A stretch of 40,239 nt of DNA, taken from the NCBI GenBank assembly GCA_023300235.1, contig JALZWN010000187.1, positions 1 through 40,239 on the forward strand, in the 5' to 3' direction. Shown here piece by piece: positions 17,117 through 25,822 of the stretch. This stretch comes from Mariniblastus sp. GTDB taxonomy: Bacteria; Planctomycetota; Planctomycetia; Pirellulales; Pirellulaceae. The number at the start of each line of letters is the position of its first letter. The first letter of the stretch is position 1. The position numbers and the translations under genes are program-made. The notes beneath the pieces are model-generated. The model was not told where the DNA came from. It saw only the letters and a list, made by a program, of their open reading frames with translations, and searched no databases.

Positions 17117-18508
17117 TTAAAACAACCGGTTGATGCCGTTGAGTGCCGCGACGCGGTAGGCTTCGGCCATCGTTGGGTAGTTGAAAGTGGTTTCGGTAAA
17201 ATATTTTAACGAATTGGAAGCTGCGTCGCCGTCCATGACGGCTTGGCCAATGTGAATGATCTCCGCCGCGTTGGCACCGAAGCAGTGAATGCCTAGCACC
17301 TCTAATGTTTCGCGGTGGAACAAGAGCTTCAGCATCCCGACGGTCTGTCCGATGATTTGGGCTCGAGCTAGGTTTTTAAACTGAGCCACGCCGACTTCGT
17401 AAGGGACTTTGGCTTCGGTGAGTTCTTTTTCGGTTTTGCCGATGCAAGAAATCTCTGGGCTCGTGTAAATGCCTGACGGCATCGGTTTGGCGAGTCCACA
17501 CGAATCGTCCAGCGTGTTCAAAATCTTCATCGCTGCGGCGCGGCCTTGCGTGTACGCCGCACTTGCGAGTGATGGGAATCCAACCACATCGCCGACTGCG
17601 TATACGTTTTCGACCTTTGTGCTGTAGCACTTGTCGGTTTCAATGTAGCCGCGGCTGTCAGGTTCGATGCCAATCGTGTCCAAGCCAAGGTCGCTGGTGT
17701 TTCCAGTTCGGCCGGTCGCCCAGAGCACGCAGTCGGTTTTTAGTTGCTTGCCGCTTTTTAGGTGAGTGATCACGCCGTCTTCGCAGGGTTCGACTTTTTC
17801 GTATTGCTCGTTGTGCCGGATCACGACGCCGCGTTCTCGCATGTGGTAGCTGAGAGCATCGCTGATTTCGTCGTCTAGGAAATCGAGCAGTTCGCTGCGT
17901 CCGTTGACGAGGTTGATTTTGATGGCCAAGTTACGGAACATCGAGGCGTATTCGCAGCCGATCACTCCGGCGCCCAGAATCGCCATCGAAGATGGGCGGC
18001 GGTCGAGGCCGAGGATGGTGTCGCTGTCAAAGATCCGTGGGTGGTTAAAGTCAATTCCGCTTGGGCGGTAAGGTCGAGAGCCGACGGCGATGATCACTTG
18101 ATCGGTATCGATTCGCATTTTGCCGTCGTTGACGGTGATCGTGTTGGGGCCGTCAAAGCGAGCGTGACCAAAGATCACTTCCACGTTGTTGCGTTGGTAA
18201 AACGTGTGCCGCATCGATTCTTGGCTGGCGATGACTTGCTGAGCGGATTTGTTTAGTTCAACGACGCTGGGTTTGGCGTCGACGCCGCAGGCTCGTAGCA
18301 GCGGGTTGTTTAACGCTTCGGTCAAGCGGTAGATCGCGTAACGTAGAGCTTTGCTGGGGATGGTGCCCCAGTGGGTGCATCCGCCGCCGATTTTTTGGTA
18401 TCGCTCGATCACGACGACCTTTTTGCCTTGTTTGGCCAGCTGCATTGCAGCGCCTTCTCCACCAGGGCCCGAGCCAATTACGACGACATCAACTTTGCGA
18501 TCGCTCAC
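17117..18508 (-). CDS. sthA: Soluble pyridine nucleotide transhydrogenase
   Basis: SthA is an FAD flavoprotein of the cytoplasm that passes hydride between NADPH and NAD+, usually to use up surplus NADPH. From a GTG at 18508 the product has 463 residues, the usual length (about 466). It begins [20 protein letters not shown], the FAD-binding GxGxxG loop, and carries [16 protein letters not shown] with a single Cys44, as SthA does, in place of the paired cysteines of related disulfide reductases. The NAD(P) loop is [14 protein letters not shown], and [17 protein letters not shown] is the second FAD segment. GAGGAAAA just upstream is a good ribosome site. The open frame runs 147 codons further upstream, but that part is made of tandem DNA repeats and is not coding. 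Confidence 0.93.
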   Translation of the reverse strand: MSDRKVDVVVIGSGPGGEGAAMQLAKQGKKVVVIERYQKIGGGCTHWGTIPSKALRYAIYRLTEALNNPLLRACGVDAKPSVVELNKSAQQVIASQESMRHTFYQRNNVEVIFGHARFDGPNTITVNDGKMRIDTDQVIIAVGSRPYRPSGIDFNHPRIFDSDTILGLDRRPSSMAILGAGVIGCEYASMFRNLAIKINLVNGRSELLDFLDDEISDALSYHMRERGVVIRHNEQYEKVEPCEDGVITHLKSGKQLKTDCVLWATGRTGNTSDLGLDTIGIEPDSRGYIETDKCYSTKVENVYAVGDVVGFPSLASAAYTQGRAAAMKILNTLDDSCGLAKPMPSGIYTSPEISCIGKTEKELTEAKVPYEVGVAQFKNLARAQIIGQTVGMLKLLFHRETLEVLGIHCFGANAAEIIHIGQAVMDGDAASNSLKYFTETTFNYPTMAEAYRVAALNGINRLF

Positions 18509-18884
18509 GATTTTCCTCTTGTTTTGCTTGTTAGATCTACGAGTAGGGTAGGAATCTGAGGCGGCATTTTCGCATAATGCGGCCGATGCGAGTAGGGCTA
18601 TCTGAGAAAGCAAAAAAGGATGATTGCCGGGCAGTTTGGGGTGGTGTGGCCGCGGTGGCGTGGCCCCGATTGCAACCCGATTACGTTCGGGTTGCGTTCG
18701 GGTTGCGTTCGGGTTGCGTTCGGGTTGCGCTCTGGTTGCGCTCTGGTTGCGCTCTGGTTGCGTTACTCCGCCGCTTGCGAAAACCGCGGCTATCGTCCAG
18801 CGTCTCAATTCAATCTTCGAATGGGGAGGATAAACGCACAAGCTCTCCGGGTCGTGCCCCCTGCCCTGCTGCCCCGCGGGCTGT
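18509..18884. other. 376-bp spacer upstream of sthA with 11-bp tandem repeats
   Basis: This spacer separates the SRAP gene end (18885) from the sthA start. Open reading frames cross it on both strands only because the 11-bp repeat at 18680-18767 lacks stop codons. The sthA promoter should lie here. CGAGTAGGG occurs twice (near 18540 and 18589), one copy on each side of a short stem GCATT/AATGC. Confidence 0.55.
18680..18767. repeat. 11-bp tandem repeat array, eight units
   Basis: Units of 11 bases run from 18680: one degenerate unit, three copies of GTTGCGTTCGG (18691-18723), three copies of GTTGCGCTCTG (18724-18756) and one degenerate unit. Blocks of two variants suggest expansion in two steps. 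The period is close to one DNA turn, so the same face would be presented repeatedly to a protein. It lies about 170 bases upstream of sthA. Confidence 0.93.
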
Positions 18885-19583
18885 TTAGAAAAGCTCGCCT
18901 TGAACGTCGTGGTTGATTTCCACTGGAGCGATACATTCAGGCTGATCAAAATCCGGGCGGTTCATTGCTGGAGAAACGGGATGCAGTTGCAGGGCTTTTG
19001 CCGGCCAAGGACGAAACAGATCGGTTGGATCCGAAATGGAGTCAGGTTGCAGCCAGCTTTCCAGCGAGTTCTCGCTAACCATCACCGGCATGCGATCGTG
19101 CAGCGGGGACAAAGCAGAGTTGGCCTGCGTGGTTAGGATTGTTGTGGTTTCGATGGCTTCGTTAGTGGGGCTCTGCCAAGATTCCCATAGCCCGGCAAAG
19201 CACATCAGCTGGCCGTCGTTGCGATGGATGTAAAAAGGTTGCTTGCTGCGAGTTGATACCTTTTTCCATTCGTAAAACCCGTTGGCCAAAATGATACATC
19301 GCCGCGATTTGAAGGCCGATCTAAACGAAGGTTTCTGCGCGACCGTCTCGCAGCGCGCGTTGATCATCCGGGCGCCGACGTTGATGTCGTCCGCCCAAGG
19401 CGGCACCAAGCCCCAGCGTAAATGAACTGGTTCTAAGTTCGAATCGGCCGTGGATTTCCTTAAGGCCAGTAAGCGTTGAGTCGGGCAGATGTTGTAGCTG
19501 AATCGAGTACCTGAGAAGTTGAGCTTATCGAACAGGTCGGCAAAGTGGTTGGGAATGGTGTGTAGGTCGATTCGTCCGCACAT
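18885..19583 (-). CDS. SRAP-domain abasic site processing protein (YedK/HMCES type)
   Basis: A SOS-response-associated peptidase (SRAP) protein, which shields abasic sites in single-stranded DNA by a thiazolidine cross-link from its second residue. The 232-residue product has all key residues at the positions known for E. coli YedK: Cys2 right after the initiator Met (MCGRIDL), Asn75 in [10 protein letters not shown], Glu105 in NGFYEWKK and His162 in [17 protein letters not shown] is also typical. Cleavage of Met is needed to free Cys2. The gene stands alone and ends 376 bases before sthA. No LexA-like operator was recognised upstream. Role in DNA repair follows from the family. Confidence 0.94.
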   Translation of the reverse strand: MCGRIDLHTIPNHFADLFDKLNFSGTRFSYNICPTQRLLALRKSTADSNLEPVHLRWGLVPPWADDINVGARMINARCETVAQKPSFRSAFKSRRCIILANGFYEWKKVSTRSKQPFYIHRNDGQLMCFAGLWESWQSPTNEAIETTTILTTQANSALSPLHDRMPVMVSENSLESWLQPDSISDPTDLFRPWPAKALQLHPVSPAMNRPDFDQPECIAPVEINHDVQGELF

Positions 19584-19849
19584 GGAAATGATCGGGTACT
19601 GGCTGGAAGCATTGTGGGTTGTGGCTTTGATTATTGCGACTAACTCGGTGGCTGTCGAACTGGAATCGCCTGGGCGTCGGTCCTGTAGGGCGATCGGGCC
19701 GCGTTAAACCTTAACGGTTGTTTGTGTTGGTTAATGTTTGCGAGTTGGCAAAAAAGTTTCGTTTGACCAAAGCGTTTGCTCTGCATGATCTTTATTGGCC
19801 GTAGGGTTTGTGTCGAACGAAGTGGTTTTGTTTGGTCGATGAGACGAGC

Positions 19850-20683
19850 ATGCGGTATCAAACAAAGAAAAACATGCGTACGTTCACTTTGATGGCTTTC
19901 GGTTTCGGGGTGGTGGTGAGCGGGCTTGGCTCACAACCGATCTATGCTCAAAGCGGCAGTCAGGTACGTCTTCGTTCGGCCGCTTATCAGCCCAGTTCAC
20001 CGGTGACGGAAAATCGCTTGTTTCGCTTGCAAACCGGGCACTACGGATTCGCTTACAATTGCGACGGCGAAGAGGCAAAACGGAACAACCTCGCGATCGG
20101 TTGGTGTCGATCTCATGCATCGCAGTTGCCTAAGAGGATGAGTTGCTTGGAGCGAATCCGGCACGAAGCGGCGCAGGTCAGTCGCAGGCTTTTGGATGGT
20201 ATGTGTGATTCCGGTTGCGATGCTTTGCAGGCGAAAAACGAGGAAGCGTGTGGTTGCGCCGAGTGTGTGGGTCAGCAGTCGTTCGAGCCGGTGATGGAGC
20301 AAACGTCGGAAACGGTTGAGCCGATGGGAGCTGAAATTATTCCGCTTGCTGGGCAGCTTTTTGCGACGAGTCGTAGATCTGGATTGATTCAATTGACGCA
20401 GTTTGAGTCAGTCGCTGAAGTGACAGGAAGTAGTGAAAAAGATTTTGATCAAACGCGGCAGGTGTTGGTCGAAGCGTCAGAGGCGGTGGCCGCAAACGAG
20501 CGAGTTCATGCCGTTGCTGCCAATATGCATCAGATGAGTTTGCTAGAGCGTTTAGAAGTGGCGCAAGCGTCCGAGGCGAAGGAGCAATTAGAGCAGCAAG
20601 GAAAGCAGCAAGGCTTGTTGGCGCGTTTGAAAGCTGTTCGAGCCGCGCAGGAATTGCATTTATTGAAGCCGGAAAAATTTTAA
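19850..20683 (+). CDS. Exported Cys-rich protein of unknown function
   Basis: I do not recognise this 277-residue protein. From the ATG at 19850 it has a plausible signal peptide (basic MRYQTKKNMR, hydrophobic TLMAFGFGVVVSGLG, cleavage near IYAQ); the ATG at 19874 is an alternative. The middle is Cys-rich: YNCDGEE, IGWC, MSC, then CDSGCDALQ and EEACGCAEC, nine cysteines within about 90 residues, which suggests disulfides or metal binding outside the cytoplasm. The last 80 residues are helical and rich in Ala, Glu and Gln (LLERLEVAQASEAKEQLEQQ), perhaps a coiled coil. It is divergent from the SRAP gene and followed by a sulfatase after 67 bases, with no clear link to either. Confidence 0.7.
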   Translation: MRYQTKKNMRTFTLMAFGFGVVVSGLGSQPIYAQSGSQVRLRSAAYQPSSPVTENRLFRLQTGHYGFAYNCDGEEAKRNNLAIGWCRSHASQLPKRMSCLERIRHEAAQVSRRLLDGMCDSGCDALQAKNEEACGCAECVGQQSFEPVMEQTSETVEPMGAEIIPLAGQLFATSRRSGLIQLTQFESVAEVTGSSEKDFDQTRQVLVEASEAVAANERVHAVAANMHQMSLLERLEVAQASEAKEQLEQQGKQQGLLARLKAVRAAQELHLLKPEKF

Positions 20684-20750
20684 CTAGCTGGGACTTGGCA
20701 GTTATAATTTGGGGCAGCGTTTGAGTCTTTAAATCTATCAGGAAGCTGTG

Positions 20751-22292
20751 ATGTATTTCTGCCCCGTCTGCCGAGTCGGCCCAGTCTGCCGAGTCGGCTT
20801 AGTAGTGCTTGCGTTCGTATCGATTGTTTCGAGCAATGTTGTGTGTGCCCAGCAACCGTCCAGGACGCCCAATATTTTGTTAGTTTTTTTGGATGACTTT
20901 GGCTGGAAGGACGCCAGCTACATGGGGTCGGATTTTTTCGAGACCCCTAACATCGACACGCTGGCAAAGGACGGCATGGTGTTCACCAACGCGTATGCTA
21001 GTGCGGCCAATTGTGCGCCAGCTCGGGCTAGTTTATTGTCGGGACAGTACACGCCCCGACATCAGGTTTTTAACGTTGGGACGAAACCTCGAGGTAAGGC
21101 TGCTCACCGGCGGCTCAAACACATTCCGGGGGTGTCGACGTTAGATCCCAAAATTAAAACTTGGGCTCAGCAACTGCAAGCCGCTGGTTACCGAACGGCG
21201 ACGATCGGCAAATGGCATTTGAGCGACGATCCGATTCCGTACGGTTTCGATGTTAACATCGGCGGGAGTCATAGCGGCGGGCCGCCCAATGGTTATTATT
21301 CGCCGCATGGCAAATCGCCCGGTTTGCAGGACGCTCCTAAAAACGAATACGTGACTGACCGGTTGAGCGATGAGGCTTGTAAGTTCATCAATGCCAGTAA
21401 AGACAAACCGTGGATGTTGTACTTGACGCACTTCGCCGTCCACACGCCGATCCAGGCCAAAAAAGAATTGCTGGCCAAGTACGAAGCCAAAGCCCCCGGG
21501 CAGCTTCACAATGACGTGGAAATGGCAACGATGATTCAAGCCGTCGACGATGGCGTGGGTAAGATCGTGGCGACGCTGGAAGAGCTTGGGATTCGCGACG
21601 ATACCGTGATCATGTTTTACTCCGACAACGGTGGTTACGGACCGGCCACCGATATGGATCCGCTCAAAGGCTATAAAGGAACTTATTTCGAAGGCGGGAT
21701 TCGCGTGCCGTTTTTCGTTAACTGGCCGGGAGTTGTGAAATCAAAACAGCGCAGCGAAGAACCGATCATCGGTGTCGATCTCTACCCGACGTTGTGTGAG
21801 ATCAGCGAAGCCGACTTGCCGGTTGGGCAAGTCGGTGATGGTGTTAGTTTGGTGCCGCTGTTCAAAGGCGAGGTGTCGAACTTAAACCAAAACGGACAGC
21901 CACGATCGCTCTACTGGCACTTTCCGGCTTATTTGCAATCGTATAACCGCATCAATGATGAACAACGCGATCCTTTGTTTCGTTCGCGGCCGTGTGGCGT
22001 GGTTCGTAAAGGCAAGTGGAAGCTGATTCAGTATTTTGAGTCTGGAGACTTGGAGCTGTATGATCTGGAAAACGATTTGGCAGAAACCACCAATTTGGCG
22101 TCCAGCAATTTAGCGATCGTCGACGAGCTGTTTTTGGAGCTGGGGAATTGGCAAGGGCAAACCAATGCTCCGATTCCGAGCGAAGTAAATCCGAAGTTCG
22201 ACCAAGCCAAAGAGCAGGCTGCGATCGAAGCGTTGAAGTCAAAAGCTGGTGGGACGAAACAAACAAAGAAGAACAAGAAAGCCGAGCAGTAG
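20751..22292 (+). CDS. Exported type I sulfatase (formylglycine-dependent)
   Basis: An exported arylsulfatase-like enzyme that removes sulfate esters, probably from algal polysaccharides. The 513-residue product has the alkaline-phosphatase-superfamily start NILLVFLDDFGWKDAS with the metal-binding Asp pair, the modification site NCAPARASLLSGQ, where Cys in C-x-P-x-R becomes formylglycine, and later TIGKWHLS and FYSDNGGYGP. It needs an FGE-type modifying enzyme, not seen here. GGA at 20741-20743 supports the ATG at 20751. The signal region has an odd repeat, PVCRVG twice, from an 18-base duplication. The tail is Lys-rich. The next gene starts two bases after the stop. Confidence 0.94.
   Translation: MYFCPVCRVGPVCRVGLVVLAFVSIVSSNVVCAQQPSRTPNILLVFLDDFGWKDASYMGSDFFETPNIDTLAKDGMVFTNAYASAANCAPARASLLSGQYTPRHQVFNVGTKPRGKAAHRRLKHIPGVSTLDPKIKTWAQQLQAAGYRTATIGKWHLSDDPIPYGFDVNIGGSHSGGPPNGYYSPHGKSPGLQDAPKNEYVTDRLSDEACKFINASKDKPWMLYLTHFAVHTPIQAKKELLAKYEAKAPGQLHNDVEMATMIQAVDDGVGKIVATLEELGIRDDTVIMFYSDNGGYGPATDMDPLKGYKGTYFEGGIRVPFFVNWPGVVKSKQRSEEPIIGVDLYPTLCEISEADLPVGQVGDGVSLVPLFKGEVSNLNQNGQPRSLYWHFPAYLQSYNRINDEQRDPLFRSRPCGVVRKGKWKLIQYFESGDLELYDLENDLAETTNLASSNLAIVDELFLELGNWQGQTNAPIPSEVNPKFDQAKEQAAIEALKSKAGGTKQTKKNKKAEQ
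20766..20798 (+). repeat. 18-bp in-frame duplication in the sulfatase signal peptide
   Basis: GTCTGCCGAGTCGGC occurs at 20766-20780 and again at 20784-20798, spacing 18. The duplication keeps frame and encodes PVCRVG twice, lengthening the polar region before the hydrophobic core of the signal peptide. Confidence 0.9.
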
Positions 22293-22293
22293 C

Positions 22294-22671
22294 GTGGGAC
22301 TTGATTTGAGCGTTTTGAATTCAACTGACTGGTTGCTGGGGGCGGCTGAGGTGGTTTCGTGGAATTCGATCGTCGATTTCATAACCTCCAACCCGGTGCT
22401 GGGCTATCCCATTTGGGTCGTGGGCATCAGCGTGGTCGCGTTTTTGTTCTACGGTTGGGATAAGCATCAGGCGAAGAACGACGGCTGGCGCGTTCCGGAA
22501 AAACGTTTGCACGCGTTAGCTTTTTTGGGTGGTTGGCCCGGAGCGATGTTGGGCCAGCAGTTTTTCCGACATAAGACACAGAAGACCGATTTCAAGATTG
22601 CGAATTGGCTGGCCGCCGGATTGCATGCCGCGTTGGTGGTTTGGTATTTGTATAGCCGGCTTACAGGTTAG
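22294..22671 (+). CDS. DUF1294 family small membrane protein
   Basis: A small integral membrane protein of the DUF1294 family, function unknown. From a GTG at 22294 it has 125 residues; an upstream in-frame start at 22249 would overlap the sulfatase by 44 bases. The family signature is clear: VAFLFYGWDKHQAKNDGWRV, then PEKRLHALAFLGGWPGAMLG and QQFFRHKTQKTDF. Three hydrophobic segments are likely (about 36-53, 73-90 and 107-122). The GTG lies two bases after the sulfatase stop, so translation is probably coupled to it. That is operon context only; no tie to sulfatase function is known to me. Confidence 0.85.
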   Translation: MGLDLSVLNSTDWLLGAAEVVSWNSIVDFITSNPVLGYPIWVVGISVVAFLFYGWDKHQAKNDGWRVPEKRLHALAFLGGWPGAMLGQQFFRHKTQKTDFKIANWLAAGLHAALVVWYLYSRLTG

Positions 22672-22705
22672 TTGGTTTTGTGGCTTGGGCTTTTGCTTCG
22701 GTGCG

Positions 22706-22752
22706 GACGTTTTGGCCGGTCGTTTTGGCCGGACGTTTTGGCCGGACGTTTG
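22706..22752. repeat. 13-bp tandem repeat, about 3.6 units
   Basis: GACGTTTTGGCCG is repeated at 22706-22718, 22719-22731 (one change, A to T) and 22732-22744, with a partial unit to 22752. Each unit contains the palindrome GGCC. It begins 35 bases after the DUF1294 stop. Confidence 0.9.
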
Positions 22753-23030
22753 GGTGACGCTGAAATGTCGCGGACGCTCGATAAAGCGGATCAGCAATCC
22801 CCTAGAAGTGGATTGTGGGGGTGGGCGGTCAGTTGCTGTTGGGTGGCGAGTTGAGTTAACAAACGGGTGGATTTTCGGTTGCCGTCGCGGAAAAATTTCT
22901 TGCCATCAAGTGGATGGATTGCTGATGTTGGCCTAAGTAAATTTTGGACAATTGGTTAAATTGAGCTGGCATCTTTCCGGCCAAAGAGAATCATTAATCT
23001 GTCGCCAGTTCATCGCACCCAAATAATCTC

Positions 23031-23036
23031 AAAGGA
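23031..23036 (+). promoter_or_regulatory. Shine-Dalgarno site that places the permease start at CTG 23045
   Basis: AAAGGA at 23031-23036 is followed by eight bases and then CTG at 23045. An in-frame stop lies at 23024-23026, and between it and the first ATG (23105) there is no ATG, GTG or TTG in frame. The site thus supports CTG as the start codon. Confidence 0.6.
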
Positions 23037-23044
23037 CCAGCACC

Positions 23045-25822
23045 CTGAAGACTCTCGAACGTAGACTCGGTCTAGGTGCCGTTGTCGCTATTAGTATTAG
23101 TGCCATGCTTGGCAGTGGTATCTTTGTGTTGCCAGGTTTGGCAGCTTACAAGACCGGGCCAATGGTATGGTTGGCTTATCTCGTGGCCGGGCTGAGTGTC
23201 CTGCCGGCGGCGTTGTCCAAATCGGAATTGGCGACCGCGATGCCGACTTCGGGAGGAACGTACGTTTATCTTGAACGGACGTTCGGGCCATTGGCTGGAA
23301 CCGTGTCGGGGCTTGGGCTGTGGTTGTCGTTGTTGCTTAAGAGCGCTTTTGCGCTGGTTGGGTTCAGTGCGTACCTGGCCGTTTTGATTCCTTCGATCAC
23401 CGAAGGCAATCAAATGATGTTGGTTTCGCTGGGGTTGCTGTTCGGGATTACGGTGTTGAACATCGTTGGCGTCAGCGTGATCGGTAAACTGCAAAAGATA
23501 ATCGTGATGGTCGTGTTGGTGGCGCTGTTGGTGCTTGCGTTCATGGGATTGCAGACGATGGATCTGGACCGTCTTAAAGGTGGGTTCTCGAAAGGCAGCA
23601 GCGGCTTCATCGCAGCGGCGGCGTTCGTGTATGTGTCCTACGCGGGCGTAACCAAAGTCGCCGCGATCGCCGAAGAAGTGAAAAACCCGGATCGCAATCT
23701 GCCACTAGGTATTCTCATCTCGTGGATTAGCGTGATGTGTATCTACGTGTTCGTGGTGTTCGTGCTGGTGACGAACGTTCCGATGGAGGACTTGATTGAC
23801 TACCAAGGAACTCATGAACCTGATTTGAGCCCGATTTATACGTTGACCACGATCATCGCTGGAAAGACGGCTGGTTTGCTGGCGGCCGTGTTGGCGGTGT
23901 TGACGATGGTTTCGATGGCGGTGGCTGGGCTGTTGGCGGCGTCTCGGTTTCCGTTTGCGATGAGCCGCGATAGTCTGTTGCCTCAAAAACTGCACGAAGT
24001 TAATCAGTCGTTTATGACGCCAGTGTGGAGCATTTTGTTGACGTCGACCGTGATGGCGATTGCGATTGTGTTTTTGCCGGTCGAGCAAATCGCTAAGCTC
24101 GCGAGTGCGTTCATGATTTTGGCGTTTATGTTTATTTGCGGAACGGTTTTTGTGCTTCGAGAGAACGCTGCGTCTTGGTATCAGCCGCGTTTTCGGGCTC
24201 CGCTTTATCCGTACCTGCAGATCGTCGGGATTCTGTTGGGCCTGATGCTGCTGGCGGCGATGGGCCTGACTGCGATCGCTGCGATTGCCGGAATTATATT
24301 CCTCGGGACATTGTCGTACGTGTTCTATGGTAGGCGGCATACGAATCGAAGAGGCGTCGTCGGCAAGATGGGGCGGCGACGAGATTTGATCGGTAGCGGC
24401 GTAAGTGACTCGGAATCGGACGCCGGTGGAATCGAATCGGAAATCGAAGAAGCTGAAATCGAAGAAGCTGAAATCGCGCATTCGCTGACTGAGGAATTGC
24501 CCAAGGAAGCCGCGGTGGTGGTGCCGCTGTTCGGAAGCGAGAGGACTCCCGAGACACTGGTCGAAATGGCCGCTGCACTGGCTCATGGGCGAAAGCTAGA
24601 GGTGTTGCATGTGACTGCCGTGCCCGAACAATTGCACTTGGCCGACGCGCTCGAGGATGACAAACAGACGAACGCGCTTTCTCGCCGTATCCATGTGATG
24701 GCTGAGGAAGAAGGCGTGCAGATGGAGTACAACAAAACGGTTTCTCGCGACGTTGTGCATACGATCCACGAAGTCGCCGATCAGTTGCACTGCGAGTGGG
24801 TCGTAATGGAGTCCTCGCAGCGCCGGCATCGCGGCGTGACGTTTCAGAATCCGCTCGGCTGGTTGCAGGATCACTTGCCGTGCAATTTGGCTGTGTTTAA
24901 AGACGCTGGGGTGCGGTACATTCGCCAGATTTTGGTTTACGCTGAACCGGGTCCGCACGATTCGCTGGTGGTGAGTACGGCCGACCACTTGGCGCAGATT
25001 TACAAAGCAGAATTGAATTTAGTTTGCTTTATTAAAGATGATTCGGATGCTACTTCTGCTCAGGCTCGAGTGGATTACATCGATCAGTTGATGGAGATGT
25101 GTGTTTCCAAAACCAAAGCGGTCGTCCTGCATGGCACCGACGAGCTGAAAGCCATCGAGGCGGCGACTCAGGATGACGACTTGTTGATCATGGGTGCTCC
25201 GCCGGATCGTTCGGTATTGGGCCGATGGTTTGGGACGCCCAAAGACCGGCTGACGCGGAATGCGGCTTGTAGCGTGCTGTGGCTTAAAACCGCTCGGACG
25301 CAGACGCACGAGGCGTTTGATATGGCGAATTTTAAGGTCGAACACGATTTTGCGTTGATGGATTTTCTTTCGGAAGAGACGTCGCAGGTAGGTTTGAAGT
25401 TTAGCAAAAAGGAAGAGCTGTTCCGGCATGCGACCGAGTTGTTTGCGGGGCAATATCAAGAAGAGATCAGCCCGATCGTGATCAGCACGGCATTGTGGGA
25501 GCGTGAACAGATGCAGAACACGTCCGTTGGCAACGGCGTCGCGATGCCTCATGCGACGCTCGCGCGGGCTCCGGAGGGCGGATCGCATATTGCTATTTTG
25601 ACGACCGAGAAGCCGATTGATTATGGTGCGCCGGATGGCAAGAAGTGCGATATCTTCTTCTTCACGCTAGGGCCGCCGAGTGCTAGGACGACGCACTTGA
25701 AGGTTTTGGCGGAGTTGTCGCGGTTGATGTTGAATACCGATTTGTTGGATCAGATTCGCAATGCATCAACGAGCCAGGAGTTGATCGAGCGGACTCGTGA
25801 GCGATTGAAGCAGGTTCATTAA
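23045..25822 (+). CDS. APC-family permease fused to two USP domains and a PTS EIIA domain
   Basis: A 925-residue fusion. Residues 1-435 are an amino acid/polyamine/organocation (APC) permease with about 12 membrane segments; MLGSGIFVLPG is the unwound helix-1 substrate site. A linker holding EIEEAEIEEAEI leads to a first universal-stress-protein domain (about 490-620) and a second (about 624-750, with LLIMGAPPDRSVLGRWFG). The end, about 765-920, is a PTS EIIA type-2 domain with the phosphorylatable His836 in VGNGVAMPHATL. The first ATG (23105) would cut off most of helix 1 before the conserved site; the CTG at 23045 restores LKTLERRLGLGAVVAISISA and has AAAGGA eight bases before it. Transport is probably controlled by nucleotide binding and PTS phosphorylation; the substrate is unknown. 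Confidence 0.87.
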   Translation: MKTLERRLGLGAVVAISISAMLGSGIFVLPGLAAYKTGPMVWLAYLVAGLSVLPAALSKSELATAMPTSGGTYVYLERTFGPLAGTVSGLGLWLSLLLKSAFALVGFSAYLAVLIPSITEGNQMMLVSLGLLFGITVLNIVGVSVIGKLQKIIVMVVLVALLVLAFMGLQTMDLDRLKGGFSKGSSGFIAAAAFVYVSYAGVTKVAAIAEEVKNPDRNLPLGILISWISVMCIYVFVVFVLVTNVPMEDLIDYQGTHEPDLSPIYTLTTIIAGKTAGLLAAVLAVLTMVSMAVAGLLAASRFPFAMSRDSLLPQKLHEVNQSFMTPVWSILLTSTVMAIAIVFLPVEQIAKLASAFMILAFMFICGTVFVLRENAASWYQPRFRAPLYPYLQIVGILLGLMLLAAMGLTAIAAIAGIIFLGTLSYVFYGRRHTNRRGVVGKMGRRRDLIGSGVSDSESDAGGIESEIEEAEIEEAEIAHSLTEELPKEAAVVVPLFGSERTPETLVEMAAALAHGRKLEVLHVTAVPEQLHLADALEDDKQTNALSRRIHVMAEEEGVQMEYNKTVSRDVVHTIHEVADQLHCEWVVMESSQRRHRGVTFQNPLGWLQDHLPCNLAVFKDAGVRYIRQILVYAEPGPHDSLVVSTADHLAQIYKAELNLVCFIKDDSDATSAQARVDYIDQLMEMCVSKTKAVVLHGTDELKAIEAATQDDDLLIMGAPPDRSVLGRWFGTPKDRLTRNAACSVLWLKTARTQTHEAFDMANFKVEHDFALMDFLSEETSQVGLKFSKKEELFRHATELFAGQYQEEISPIVISTALWEREQMQNTSVGNGVAMPHATLARAPEGGSHIAILTTEKPIDYGAPDGKKCDIFFFTLGPPSARTTHLKVLAELSRLMLNTDLLDQIRNASTSQELIERTRERLKQVH

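Larger units (their letters stand above)
22672..23044. other. 373-bp spacer before the permease gene
   Basis: No gene is supported here. It holds a 13-bp tandem repeat (22706-22752) in its first part, and the permease promoter is expected in the rest. Open frames that run from the DUF1294 gene end into this region have repeat-derived composition and no motif. Confidence 0.6.

Noticed and set aside
18577..18916. Three overlapping plus-strand frames over the 11-bp repeats
   Set aside because: All three frames are open because the repeat unit lacks stops; products are repetitive Arg/Leu/Val strings.
18509..18949. 147-codon N-terminal extension of SthA
   Set aside because: It is translated from the 11-bp tandem repeats and overlaps the SRAP gene end; the GTG at 18508 has a good ribosome site and gives the normal length.
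24294..24586. Long minus-strand frames opposite the permease
   Set aside because: Arg/His/Gln-rich products typical of antisense frames of GC-rich coding DNA.
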